Part shown: in pieces, positions 33,922 through 42,617 of the stretch
How positions within the stretch are numbered: the first letter of the stretch is position 1
How the letters are laid out: every line of letters starts with the position of its first letter
DNA from: Streptomyces sp. Q6
GTDB lineage: Bacteria > Actinomycetota > Actinomycetes > Streptomycetales > Streptomycetaceae
NCBI RefSeq assembly: GCF_036967205.1
Contig: NZ_CP146023.1
Span: 186,001 to 250,000, forward strand
Direction of reading: 5' to 3'
DNA: 64,000 bases
The notes under the pieces: generated by a model
The model's database searches: none
What the model saw: only the letters and a program-made list of their open reading frames with translations
Told to the model about the DNA's origin: nothing
Made by a program: the position numbers and the translations under genes

Positions 33922-34134
33922 GGGTTCCTCCATTCGGAAGTGGAGAGCGCTCCGCCCGAGGGTGCTCCGCGCACTGGCGGACCACATCACACAAATATGC
34001 CAAAAGGGGCACATGGTGGGCGGCTCCTGTCCAGCGGTCACCAATCACTCACATGTGTGATGTTCCGCCCCGGACCCGGACGACAACATGTGCCCTAGGC
34101 AGCCCATGGGACGGCAATTGTGAGGAGCCCTCAG

Positions 34135-34575
34135 GTGCCAGGTTTCATGCAGGGAAGGGACGACGGCACGTACCCTCCCGGTGCTTTCGAGACCGGGGGA
34201 CGCCGCCTCCGGGTGCTGAGCGGGCACGACGTGGCGCTGGTGAACGGACCGGTCTTCCTGGTCGGCCTGTTCTACGCGGTCTCCCCCTGGGTGCTGGGCT
34301 TCGCCGGTACCCACCACGACCTCGCGGTGCACGACCTGGTCGTGGGCTGCGCGGTCTGTCTGCTGGCCGGAGGCTTCACGGTGGCCCCGGAGCGCATGAC
34401 CGGGCTGAGCGGCGCGCTCGGGGTGACCGGCCTGTGGATGGCGGTCTCGCCCTGGGTGGTGGGCGAGGTCCCGGGCCGCGCCACTGCGGTCGCGGGTGTG
34501 GTCCTCGGCGTCCTCGCTCTGGTTCTCGGCCTGGTGTCCACCGTCCTGGTCCGCCGCGCCAACCGCGTCCCCTGA
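34135..34575 (+). CDS. SPW-repeat membrane protein
   Basis: 146 residues if started at GTG 34135, which follows GTGAGGAG by 7 nt; GTG 34120 is the alternative. It has four hydrophobic helices in two pairs, each pair with the SPW signature (FYAVSPWVLGF and WMAVSPWVVGE). The family is common in actinobacteria and of unknown function. It sits 31 bp before the FtsH gene on the same strand, so probably cotranscribed with it. Confidence 0.8.
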   Translation: MPGFMQGRDDGTYPPGAFETGGRRLRVLSGHDVALVNGPVFLVGLFYAVSPWVLGFAGTHHDLAVHDLVVGCAVCLLAGGFTVAPERMTGLSGALGVTGLWMAVSPWVVGEVPGRATAVAGVVLGVLALVLGLVSTVLVRRANRVP

Positions 34576-34605
34576 AGTCCGTGCCCGCTTGTGAGGAGAG
34601 GCCCG

Positions 34606-36528
34606 ATGGCCGCACCCGTACCACCCCGCCACGACCTGCGGTCCCCCTGGCGCTCCGAGGGAGTGCCGGGCAGTTCACCGACCCAGGACGGGCGCCGCTC
34701 CCGCAACGGATGCCTCGTGCAGATCGTGATCTTCCTCGCCATCTACGTGGCGACCGGCTTCCTCTACAACGGCATGCACGGCGACGGCACCACGTCCGTC
34801 GACTACACGGTCTTCACCGCGCAGTTGGACGCGGGCAACGTCAAGTCCGTCTACTCACGCGGCTCGCAGATCCAGGGCACGTTCAAGAAGCCCGGCACCG
34901 TGCCCGGCAGTACGGACAAGGCGACGTACGTCCGCTTCAAGACGTACAAGCCCGCCTTCACCGACGACGACCAGCTGTGGAAGGAGATCGAGCAGAAGAA
35001 GGTGTTGGTCTCCGCCTCGCCGGTGGCGCAGGGCCCCGGGCTCGGCCAGTCCCTGCTGGTCTCGCTGCTGCCTACCGTGCTGCTGATCGGGGTGTGGGTA
35101 TTCGTGGCCCGCAAGGCAGGCGGCGGGCTGGGCGGCATGAGCGGCGTGCTGGGCCGCAAGCCGCCCAAGCAGGTGGAGGCGGAGCAGGGGCGCACGAGCT
35201 TCGCCGACGTGGCCGGCATCGACGAGGTGCAGGACGAACTCAACGACGTCGTCGACTTCCTCAAGCGCCCCGACGCCTACCGTCGGATGGGCGCGAAGAT
35301 GCCGCGGGGCGTGCTGCTCGCGGGGCCGCCCGGCACCGGCAAGACGCTGCTTGCGCGGGCGGTGGCGGGTGAGGCCGGGGTGCCGTTCTTCTCGGCGTCG
35401 GCCTCGGAGTTCATCGAGATGATCGTCGGTGTGGGCGCCTCGCGGGTGCGGGAGTTGTTCACCGAGGCCCGCAAGGTGGCCCCTTCGATCGTCTTCATCG
35501 ACGAGATCGACACCATCGGCCGGGCCCGCACCGGTGCCGCGGTCGGCGGCCACGACGAACGCGAACAGACCCTCAATCAGATCCTCACCGAGATGGACGG
35601 CTTCTCCGCCTTCGACGGGGTCGTGGTGGTCGCCGCGACCAACCGCGCCGAGATCCTCGACGTGGCGCTGACCCGCCCCGGCCGCTTCGACCGGGTGGTG
35701 ACCGTCTCCCCGCCGGACCGCACCGGACGCGAGGCGATCCTGCGCATCCACACGCGCGCCATGCCGCTCGCCCCGGACGTCGACCTGGCCCAAGTCGCCC
35801 GTACGACCCCCGGAATGACCGGTGCTGAGCTGGCCAACCTCGCCAACGAGGCCGCCCTCCTCGCCGTCAAGCGCGACCGGCCCCGGGGCACCGGGCACGA
35901 TCTGACCGACGCCCTGGAGAAGGTCCAACTCGGTGCGCAGCGCCCGCTGATGATGCCCGAGGAGGAACGCCGCCGCACCGCGTATCACGAGAGCGGTCAC
36001 GCCCTGCTCGGCATGCTCCAGCCGGGCGCCGACCCCGTCCGCAAGATCACCATCGTGCCGCGCGGCAGGGCCCTGGGCGTGACGTTGTCGACGCCGGACT
36101 CCGACAAGTACGCGTACACCGAGGAGTACCTGCACGGCCGGATCATCGGCGCGTTGGGCGGCATGGCCGCCGAACAGGTTGTCTACGGCGTGATCACCAC
36201 CGGGGCGGAGAGCGATTTGGAGCACGTCACCGACATCGCGCGCGCAATGGTCGCCCGGTGGGGCATGAGTGAACGGGTGGGCAGGCTGTCCGCGCTGCCC
36301 AACGACGGCGGGCAGGCCTACGGTCTCTCGGCCGCCCCGCACACCCTCGACGTCATCGACGGCGAAATGCGCCGGATCGTCGACGAGTGCTACGACGAAG
36401 CCTGCCGCAAACTCCGCGATCACCGCAGTCAGTTGGATGCCCTCGCGCACGCACTGCTGGAGCACGAGACGCTGGACGAGGCGGATGCCTACCGCATCGC
36501 CGGGGTCATGTCCCTCACGAAGGATTGA
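34606..36528 (+). CDS. ftsH: FtsH-type ATP-dependent zinc metalloprotease
   Basis: 640 residues from ATG 34606 (GAGGAGAGG upstream). Domains: N-terminal helix (CLVQIVIFLAIYVATGFLY), extracytoplasmic FtsH_ext (about 60-140), second helix (LLVSLLPTVLLIGVWVFVA), AAA domain with Walker A GPPGTGKT at 240-247, Walker B IVFIDEIDTIG and the second region of homology, then the M41 peptidase with HESGH at 461-465 and third zinc ligand Asp in GAESDLEHVTDIA. It degrades membrane and short-lived proteins. It is probably a second, accessory FtsH: it lies outside the usual chromosomal context and has a short, divergent ectodomain. Confidence 0.93.
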   Translation: MAAPVPPRHDLRSPWRSEGVPGSSPTQDGRRSRNGCLVQIVIFLAIYVATGFLYNGMHGDGTTSVDYTVFTAQLDAGNVKSVYSRGSQIQGTFKKPGTVPGSTDKATYVRFKTYKPAFTDDDQLWKEIEQKKVLVSASPVAQGPGLGQSLLVSLLPTVLLIGVWVFVARKAGGGLGGMSGVLGRKPPKQVEAEQGRTSFADVAGIDEVQDELNDVVDFLKRPDAYRRMGAKMPRGVLLAGPPGTGKTLLARAVAGEAGVPFFSASASEFIEMIVGVGASRVRELFTEARKVAPSIVFIDEIDTIGRARTGAAVGGHDEREQTLNQILTEMDGFSAFDGVVVVAATNRAEILDVALTRPGRFDRVVTVSPPDRTGREAILRIHTRAMPLAPDVDLAQVARTTPGMTGAELANLANEAALLAVKRDRPRGTGHDLTDALEKVQLGAQRPLMMPEEERRRTAYHESGHALLGMLQPGADPVRKITIVPRGRALGVTLSTPDSDKYAYTEEYLHGRIIGALGGMAAEQVVYGVITTGAESDLEHVTDIARAMVARWGMSERVGRLSALPNDGGQAYGLSAAPHTLDVIDGEMRRIVDECYDEACRKLRDHRSQLDALAHALLEHETLDEADAYRIAGVMSLTKD

Positions 36529-36766
36529 AAGCGGTCGATCCCCCTCCTGGGCGCGCTTTCACGTCATGTGGCTGATGCGTGCCCAGGGCCCGGCTGTGAG
36601 AGTCGGGTCAGCGGTGGGGCGCGGTGGGCGAGTCCAGGTACTCGCGGCGGTGTCGCGGAGCCTGAGCCGTCGGTGGCCGATGAGGGGGGCGGGCCGGTGG
36701 ACAGCAGTCTCAGTCGGTGTACCAGGACAACGTCAGGACAAGCGGAACGCCGCCACGCAGCCCTTT

Positions 36767-38164
36767 TCAGTGCCGGATCGGGATCTGGATGAGGATCGCG
36801 GTGCCGCCGCCGGGCGGGGAGTCGATCGCCAGTTTGCCGTCGAACGCCGCCACGCGGTTTGTCAGGCCGGTCATCCCGCTGCCGGCGGTGGCCTTGCCCA
36901 CGCCGCCGATGCCGTCGTCGGCTACCTTGATCTGCAGGACGTCCCCGAACTCGATGGACACGTCGATCCGGGACGCCTGCGCGTGCTTGACCGCGTTCGT
37001 CACGGCCTCGGCCACGACGAAGTACGCGTTGGACTCGATGGTGGAGGAGATCCGCCGCTCGTCCTTGCTCTGAACGACCGTGGGCACCGGGCACCGGGAG
37101 GCCAGGTCCTGCACCGCCGCCACCAGTCCCTTCACCGTCAGCACCAGCGGGTAGATGCCGGACGCCAGTTCCCGCAGCTCGTTGATCGCTGTCTGCGCGT
37201 TGTCGATGGACTGGTCCAGCAGGTCGGCCGTCGCCGTCTCCGTCTCGGGCAGCATCTCCCGCGCGAGCCGCAGCCCGATCATCAGGCTCACCAGACGCTG
37301 CTGCGCCCCGTCGTGCAGATCCCGGGCGGTCCGCCGGTGCACGGCCTCGGTGCTCTCCATGATCCGGCGGCGGCTGTCCTGCAACGAGGCGGCCATGCTG
37401 TTGAAGGAGCTGCCCAGCGCCCCGATCTCCGCCACTTTGCTGGGCGGGATCCGCATGCTCAGGTCGCCGCCCGCCAGTTCCTGCGCCGCGGCCGCCGCCC
37501 CGCGCACCGGCCGGACCACCGCACGGTGCTGGAGGATCGTGAACACTGCCACGAGCGCGGTCGACGCGGCGAGCCCGATGGCCGCCGCGAGCACCGCTTG
37601 CCGGCTGTTCGTCCCGGCGGCGTCGGTGCGCTCGGCGAGCTGTGTGCGCTCGTCCGCCATGTAGCGGTCGAACCGGCCCCGCAAGGCGTCGACGCGTCTT
37701 TTGCCCTCGGTGGTCGTCGCCAGCGAGGACGCGGCCGGATCGCCTTGCCGGACCATCTTGACCAGCGGCACCGAGTAGTCGTTCAGGAAGGACTCGACGC
37801 CCCGGGTGATCTGCTCGGAGGCGCGCCGCTGTGCCGCGGAGGTGGCGCTCTCGGTGAACCGCCGGGCCTCCGCGGGCAGCGTGGCACGGGCCTCGCGCCA
37901 CGGCTGAAGGAACGTTTCCTGCTTGGTGATGACAAAGCCCCGCTGCCCGGTCTCGAGATCGAGGAGCAGCTGTTCCATCGCCCCGACCTCGACCAGGGCC
38001 GTGCGGGAGGCACGGCGGGCGGAGACGGAGCTGTTCGCGTCCGAGATCGCCCACAACAGCACCGCGAACGCGACCCCGATCAGAAGGGCGAGCAGGCCGC
38101 TCGCCGCGACCGTGAGGCTCGTCAGCCCCAGTCGTCGGCCTCTGTACTCCTGCTGTGCACTCAT
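36767..38164 (-). CDS. CHASE3-HAMP sensor histidine kinase (HisKA_3)
   Basis: 465 residues from ATG 38164. Transmembrane helix 1 is at 12-40, a CHASE3-type sensor with the ETGQRGFVIT signature at 71-80, helix 2 at 190-212, HAMP to about 265, the H-box RDLHDGAQQR with phospho-His H284, and a HATPase_c domain with EAVTNAVKHA, VADDGIGGVG and GMTGLTNRV. It is a NarL-family kinase sensing through its extracytoplasmic domain. No response-regulator gene adjoins it; the orphan regulators at 27013 and 27402 are candidates. The 238-bp gap before FtsH (36529-36766) has no gene. Confidence 0.93.
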   Translation of the reverse strand: MSAQQEYRGRRLGLTSLTVAASGLLALLIGVAFAVLLWAISDANSSVSARRASRTALVEVGAMEQLLLDLETGQRGFVITKQETFLQPWREARATLPAEARRFTESATSAAQRRASEQITRGVESFLNDYSVPLVKMVRQGDPAASSLATTTEGKRRVDALRGRFDRYMADERTQLAERTDAAGTNSRQAVLAAAIGLAASTALVAVFTILQHRAVVRPVRGAAAAAQELAGGDLSMRIPPSKVAEIGALGSSFNSMAASLQDSRRRIMESTEAVHRRTARDLHDGAQQRLVSLMIGLRLAREMLPETETATADLLDQSIDNAQTAINELRELASGIYPLVLTVKGLVAAVQDLASRCPVPTVVQSKDERRISSTIESNAYFVVAEAVTNAVKHAQASRIDVSIEFGDVLQIKVADDGIGGVGKATAGSGMTGLTNRVAAFDGKLAIDSPPGGGTAILIQIPIRH

Positions 38165-38329
38165 GCCTTGCCCGCCGATTGAACGAAGATGAAGTATCCG
38201 AGCGTGCAATGTATCTCCAGTGCGGAGGTATGTGTGTGGATCGCACACCCGGAGGTTCATCGTTGAAAGTTAAATACGTGTTTGGAATTGTTTGTGCCGT
38301 CGGGTAGATGCACGGAGAGGTAGACCGTC

Positions 38330-38660
38330 GTGGCAGTGGAGCGATGGGAAGTGGTGACCATCCCGCTGAGCGACGTCGAGCGCGCGAGGGAGTTCTACGC
38401 GCGGCTCGGCTGGCGGCTTGACGGCGCCCCGCCCGCGGCGGCAATCGGCGGGCGTACTCCATCGCACAGGACGGCGGGGTGGGGTTTGCCCTACAGTCGC
38501 CGCGAGCGCGGGGCTGACCAGAACGGCGCCTCGGCCCTGGCCGCGGTGCGGGCCCATCGCCCTGACGGACCGCTGCTCGATCTGCACCCGCCCGAGGCCG
38601 ACGAGCTGACCGCGGCACGCCGTTCTTCGACGCCGACCTGAAGACTCTTCACACCTTGTA
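38330..38660 (+). pseudogene. Chimeric remnant: VOC/glyoxalase start joined to a decayed receiver
   Basis: The frame begins like a VOC/glyoxalase protein (RWEVVTIPLSDVERAREFYARLGWRLDG) and is cut off after about 35 residues. It continues into NGASALAAVRAHRPDG, which is the receiver of 27013-27378: 38523-38569 matches 27116-27162 base for base. After GCACGCCG about 115 bp of the receiver is deleted, and the end (TTCGACGCCGACCTGAAG) matches the receiver's last codons. Neither fold can form. Confidence 0.75.
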
Positions 38661-38859
38661 GGTGAAGAAAGGTCTGGTTTGGCGATGTTTGCCGCCTTTC
38701 TCGGCACCCTGCTGACTCCGGCGTCGTGTGATCACCGGTGACGGCGACGCCGCGAAGCCGAGTCAAATGACGTATGCGTGGCCGAGAATCGCCTGCCAGA
38801 GTCGTGTCAGCGGTGGCATACGGCGGGCGAGCCGCCGGGCCGGGGGAAGGACTTGTGCG

Positions 38860-39858
38860 ATGACGTTGATCGCCGATGGCTGGGGAAACGCCCTCGAAGC
38901 CTGGGGAGGCGTTCTTGACGTCGTACGGCAGCCTGTCTGGGCCGTGGACGCCGCGCACACCGTGCGCTACGCGAACCCGGAGGCCGCCGCAGCGCTGGGG
39001 CACGGCGATCCGTCCGAACTGCTGGGCAGCGACGGCCGTCCGGCCGGCGCGCTCGGGCCGCCGGACGGCCCTGAGCGCGGCGAGGGCACCCTCACACGTA
39101 CCGATGGCTCGCTCCTGCCCGTGGAATGGACCCGGGTGCCGCTCCCTCCGGCGGACGGCCATGTGGCCCTGACCCTGTACGTCTTCCAGCCACTCGACGA
39201 ACCGACTTCCCACGGCCGTGGACCCCGGAGCCCGGGGGCACCGGTTCGGCTACTGGCACACCGGCAGGCCGAACGAGAGCGCCGATATGCCGCGACCCTC
39301 CAGTACGACGTCCAGGAGTGCCTGGTGCGCGCCCTGCTCGGGCTGAACCTGGCTCGGCAGGAACTGGGCACGGCCCCGTCGCCGGGGACCGACCTGCTGC
39401 ACGACGCGGTACGCGACACCGAGGAGGCACTGGCCGGTGTTCGGGAGGTCACCGATGCCCTCAACCCAGGTGCCCTGCGCGCCGGGGGGCTCCCCGCAGC
39501 CCTTGCCGCCCTCGCCCGGCGTCACCCGGGACGGGTGACCGTTTCGGGCACCCTGACAGGACGGCTGCCCCAGCTCATCGAGACGCATGTGTATCTCTTG
39601 GTCTCGGAGGCCGTCGAGCGGGCCCTGGAGCAAGGCGGGGCCGCCCGCGTGCAGGTGACCGCCGACCTCGGCCCGAGGCTGCGGCTCACCGTCGTCGACG
39701 ACGGGACGCCGCCCGTGACAGCCGCCGACCTGGCGGCACTGGCCGCCCTGACCGAGCGGGCCGTGAGCCTAGACGGCACCCTGACCGTGCGACACACACC
39801 CGGTACCGGCACCACGGTTACCGCGACCGTCCCCCTCGGACCGGCTCAGGATTTCTGA
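38860..39858 (+). CDS. Histidine-kinase-like protein lacking the phospho-histidine
   Basis: 332 residues from ATG 38860 (GGGGGAAGGA upstream). A PAS-like domain covers 17-110 (LDVVRQPVWAVDAAHTVRYANPE), then a coiled H-box region and a HATPase-like domain. At the H-box, where relatives read ELHDxVQQ, it has LQYDVQE (Tyr at 149). The N-box reads SEAVERALEQG, with no Asn. It therefore should not phosphorylate itself and may bind ATP poorly. It may be a pseudokinase acting on a partner, or a decaying gene; the frame is otherwise clean. Confidence 0.75.
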   Translation: MTLIADGWGNALEAWGGVLDVVRQPVWAVDAAHTVRYANPEAAAALGHGDPSELLGSDGRPAGALGPPDGPERGEGTLTRTDGSLLPVEWTRVPLPPADGHVALTLYVFQPLDEPTSHGRGPRSPGAPVRLLAHRQAERERRYAATLQYDVQECLVRALLGLNLARQELGTAPSPGTDLLHDAVRDTEEALAGVREVTDALNPGALRAGGLPAALAALARRHPGRVTVSGTLTGRLPQLIETHVYLLVSEAVERALEQGGAARVQVTADLGPRLRLTVVDDGTPPVTAADLAALAALTERAVSLDGTLTVRHTPGTGTTVTATVPLGPAQDF

Positions 39859-39908
39859 GAACCGCACACCCATAAACACATTCATGTGAACGGCGAAGGG
39901 GGTCCGAC

Positions 39909-40652
39909 TCAGCCGTTGAGCTTCCCACTCCAGGGGGTTGCCCGCGAGCCGGCCGTACAGCATCGACGTGCCGTGCCGTCGCTGAACTCCTTCATGAAGT
40001 CCAGCGTCTGCCAGACGTCCGCGCCGGTGAGGCGGGCGCCGAACACCTCGGCCACCACCTGGGTCTCGCGCATCAGGCCCTCGGCGAGCCGGCGGATCAT
40101 GCCGTCGTCCATCACCTTCGTCCGATGCAGGGTGAGCGCCGTCAGCGGGTTCGCCGCGGCGTTGAGCATCAGCTTGCGCCACGCGGCCGTGACCAGGTCC
40201 TGCTGCGGGCGGATCTCCGTCCCGCCGCCCTGGAACAGCCGGCTCGGCCGGTCCGCCACGGGCCCCGCGGGGACGTCGAGACGGTTGCCGTAGCCGTGTC
40301 GGACGTGGCCCGGGGCCAGCCGCTCGGCCTGGATGTACACCAGGGTCGGCACGACGGTCGACTGCGGGGCCAGGGCCTGCACGTCGTCGGTTTCCTCGGC
40401 GCCGTTGCGCAGGACGTCGACGGTGGTGCGCTCGTCGCAGAGGGCCGCGAGCCGGCGGGCCGTGCCGGCCGTGTCGAAGGACTTCACCGCCAGCATGATC
40501 CAGTCCATTGGCCGCAGGCCCGGTGGGTCGGTGACCACGGTCATGGGGACATGGTTCGTGCCGTCGAAGGTCTCTATCACCAGTTCGTCGAACGAGGTCC
40601 GGACACAGGGCGAGACGTCGTGTCCGGCTCGGTGCAGGGCCGAGGTGAACAC
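39909..40652 (-). pseudogene. 2-dehydropantoate 2-reductase (panE-like) pseudogene
   Basis: The body is typical of ketopantoate reductases: VFTSALHRAGHDVSPCVRTS, IMLAVKSFDTAGTARRL, AAWRKLMLNAAANPLTALT and DVWQTLDFMKEFSDGT. The N-terminal GxGAVG nucleotide loop is missing. Near the C-terminus, GACGGCACGGCACGTCG holds a tandem GGCAC; removing one copy restores GTSMLYGRLAGNPLEWEAQRL, the normal ending, so a 5-nt duplication broke the frame. The region 40653-41053 upstream shows no gene. Confidence 0.75.
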
Positions 40653-41053
40653 GCCGAGGTCAGCGGATTCTCCTCCTCGTGAGTCAGCGGGCCGAATGCG
40701 CGGGGTGTGCGGGGCTCCGCTGCAGCATCAATACGCGCCCATCTCGTCCATGGGTTCACACATGCGAGAATTCATGACGGGTGTTTTAGATATGTACGAA
40801 ACAAGTGTGCCTCACGCGTGAACCCACGGAGTCCCCGTATCCGTGTGAAGAGCGGCAGGTTCCCGTCACCGGCCGGGGCGGGGGCAGGGCGGCCGTACCG
40901 AGTGGTGCGCATCCGGGCGGCTACCCACCGGGCTCTCCCGTCCGACTCCTGGCTGTGGGGGCCAAGAAGGCGAGGGAGCCCGGCACTGCCGGCCCCGTCG
41001 ATCGTTGGACCGACGGGGACTGTGCCCCTACCTGACACGATGAAGGAGTTGCG

Positions 41054-41854
41054 GTGCCGGATCTCGCGGCCGCGGTCGAATCGGTGGCACAGCTGTCCAC
41101 GGTCTGGCGCGCCATGGTGCTTGACCGGGACGAGCGGGCGGACGTGCGCGACCTGCCGGGCATCGCCGTGCGCTGGGCCGACTGCCGCTTCGCCTTCTGG
41201 AACGCCATCACCCTCAACGAGGCCGGCGCGGACCGTGAACTCCTGGAGAAACGCCTGGCCGAGGCCGCGGACATCATGCGGTCGAAACAGCGGCCCGGCT
41301 TCCTGTGGCTGTTCGAGGACCTGCTCGTGGACGACGCCCGCGACGCACTCGACGAAGCGGCCCGGCGCGCGGGCCTCGTCCACGCCTTCCCCGGCACCGG
41401 CATGGCCGGCGACCTGCTGCCCCTCCCCGAGCCCCACCACCCCGACCTCACCTTCGAGCGGGTCACCACCGACGAACAGCTCACGGCCTACGCCGACATC
41501 AACTCCCGCGCCTACGGCTTCGACCTGGCGGACGGCCGCGACGGAATCGCCGGCTCCGTACTGTGGAAGCGGGACGTACACGCCTATCTGGCCGTGCGGG
41601 ACGGCACCCCGGTCGCGTGTGCCGCGACCGTGGAGGCCCAGGGCCGCCTGTTCGTGATCCTCGTCGCCACAGAGCCGGACCACCAACGCCGCGGCTACGG
41701 CGAGTCGGTGACCCGCAAGGCGCTGTACGAGGGCGCCCGTGCCACCGGCCTGACCCGGGCCACGCTGCACGCGACCGTCGCCGGGGCCCCCGTCTACCCG
41801 AGGATCGGCTTCGAGCCGAACTCCCCGATGCGCTTCTACACCCCGGCGAGCTGA
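41054..41854 (+). CDS. GNAT-family N-acetyltransferase
   Basis: 266 residues, GTG with AAGGAG upstream. The GNAT fold is in the C-terminal half: acetyl-CoA loop EPDHQRRGYGES, preceding strand GRLFVILVAT and C-terminal YPRIGFEPNS. The N-terminal half (residues 1-130) may be a second degenerate GNAT-like or helical domain. The acceptor cannot be predicted. A broken peptide-deformylase gene follows directly. Confidence 0.85.
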   Translation: MPDLAAAVESVAQLSTVWRAMVLDRDERADVRDLPGIAVRWADCRFAFWNAITLNEAGADRELLEKRLAEAADIMRSKQRPGFLWLFEDLLVDDARDALDEAARRAGLVHAFPGTGMAGDLLPLPEPHHPDLTFERVTTDEQLTAYADINSRAYGFDLADGRDGIAGSVLWKRDVHAYLAVRDGTPVACAATVEAQGRLFVILVATEPDHQRRGYGESVTRKALYEGARATGLTRATLHATVAGAPVYPRIGFEPNSPMRFYTPAS

Positions 41855-41860
41855 CCCATG

Positions 41861-42483
41861 ACCACACCCCCCGACAGCTGTCCGAGCGCCTCGAGGAGTT
41901 CCTCACTCCGGGCGGCCCGTCACCCATCGTCGCCGCGGGCCAACCCGCCCTGCGGTCGCCGAGCCGTACGACGGCCAGTTCGACGACAGTCTGCTGGAGC
42001 GCTTCGTGACCGCGCTGCACGAGACGATGCTCGCGGCCCCGGGCGTGGGTCTGGCCGCGCCCCAGGCCGGCATTCCGCTGAGCTTCGCGGTCGTTGAGGA
42101 CCGGGCCCGCGGACCCCGCGAGGCTCGATGCCCGCGGCCGCACACCCCTGCCCTTTCGGGCGCTGGTGAACCGCTCCTACGAGCCGGAGGGTGACACTCG
42201 GGCCGCCTCTTCGAGCACTGTTTGAGTGTGCCGGGCTGGCAGGCGGTCGTGGCCCGCCACCTCCGGGTCCGGCTACGGGGCCAGAACTAGCACGGTGAGG
42301 CGATCGGCGAGGTGTCACCGGCTGCCCGGCCCGTAGCGTCACGAGACCGACCACCTCAACGGCACGTTCTGTCTGGACGTGGCTCAGTCGCACTCCCTGT
42401 CCATGAACGAGGCGGTCGCCGAACACTGGTCGCAGCTCACCCCCGAGACAGCCGCCCAGGAGCTGGGTTTCGAGCCGCCCTGA
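41861..42483 (+). pseudogene. Peptide deformylase (def) pseudogene with several frameshifts
   Basis: Deformylase motifs occur in order but in different frames: ALHETMLAAPGVGLAAPQAGI (from about 42006), LPFRALVNRSYEPEGD (42151), LFEHCLSVPGWQAVVARH (42207; the EGCLS motif, here EHCLS) and HETDHLNGTF (42340; the metal-binding HExxH), ending NEAVAEHWSQLTPETAAQELGF. At least three frameshifts separate them, so no enzyme can be made. Confidence 0.8.
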
Positions 42484-42617
42484 CGGCCCGCGCTGTTCGG
42501 ACACGTGCGACGGAGGAGGCCACCGTCAACTGACTGATGTGCACTATTTGTCCGGTAGGGCAGTCTGGCGACAGCCGACACCTCCGGCGTGTCCCGACAC
42601 GGAGAAGAGGACCTGGC

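Noticed and set aside
36564-38618. Minus-strand frame of more than 600 codons over the CHASE3 kinase
   Set aside because: Runs in another frame of the same strand as the real kinase; low-complexity Arg/Pro/Gly protein.
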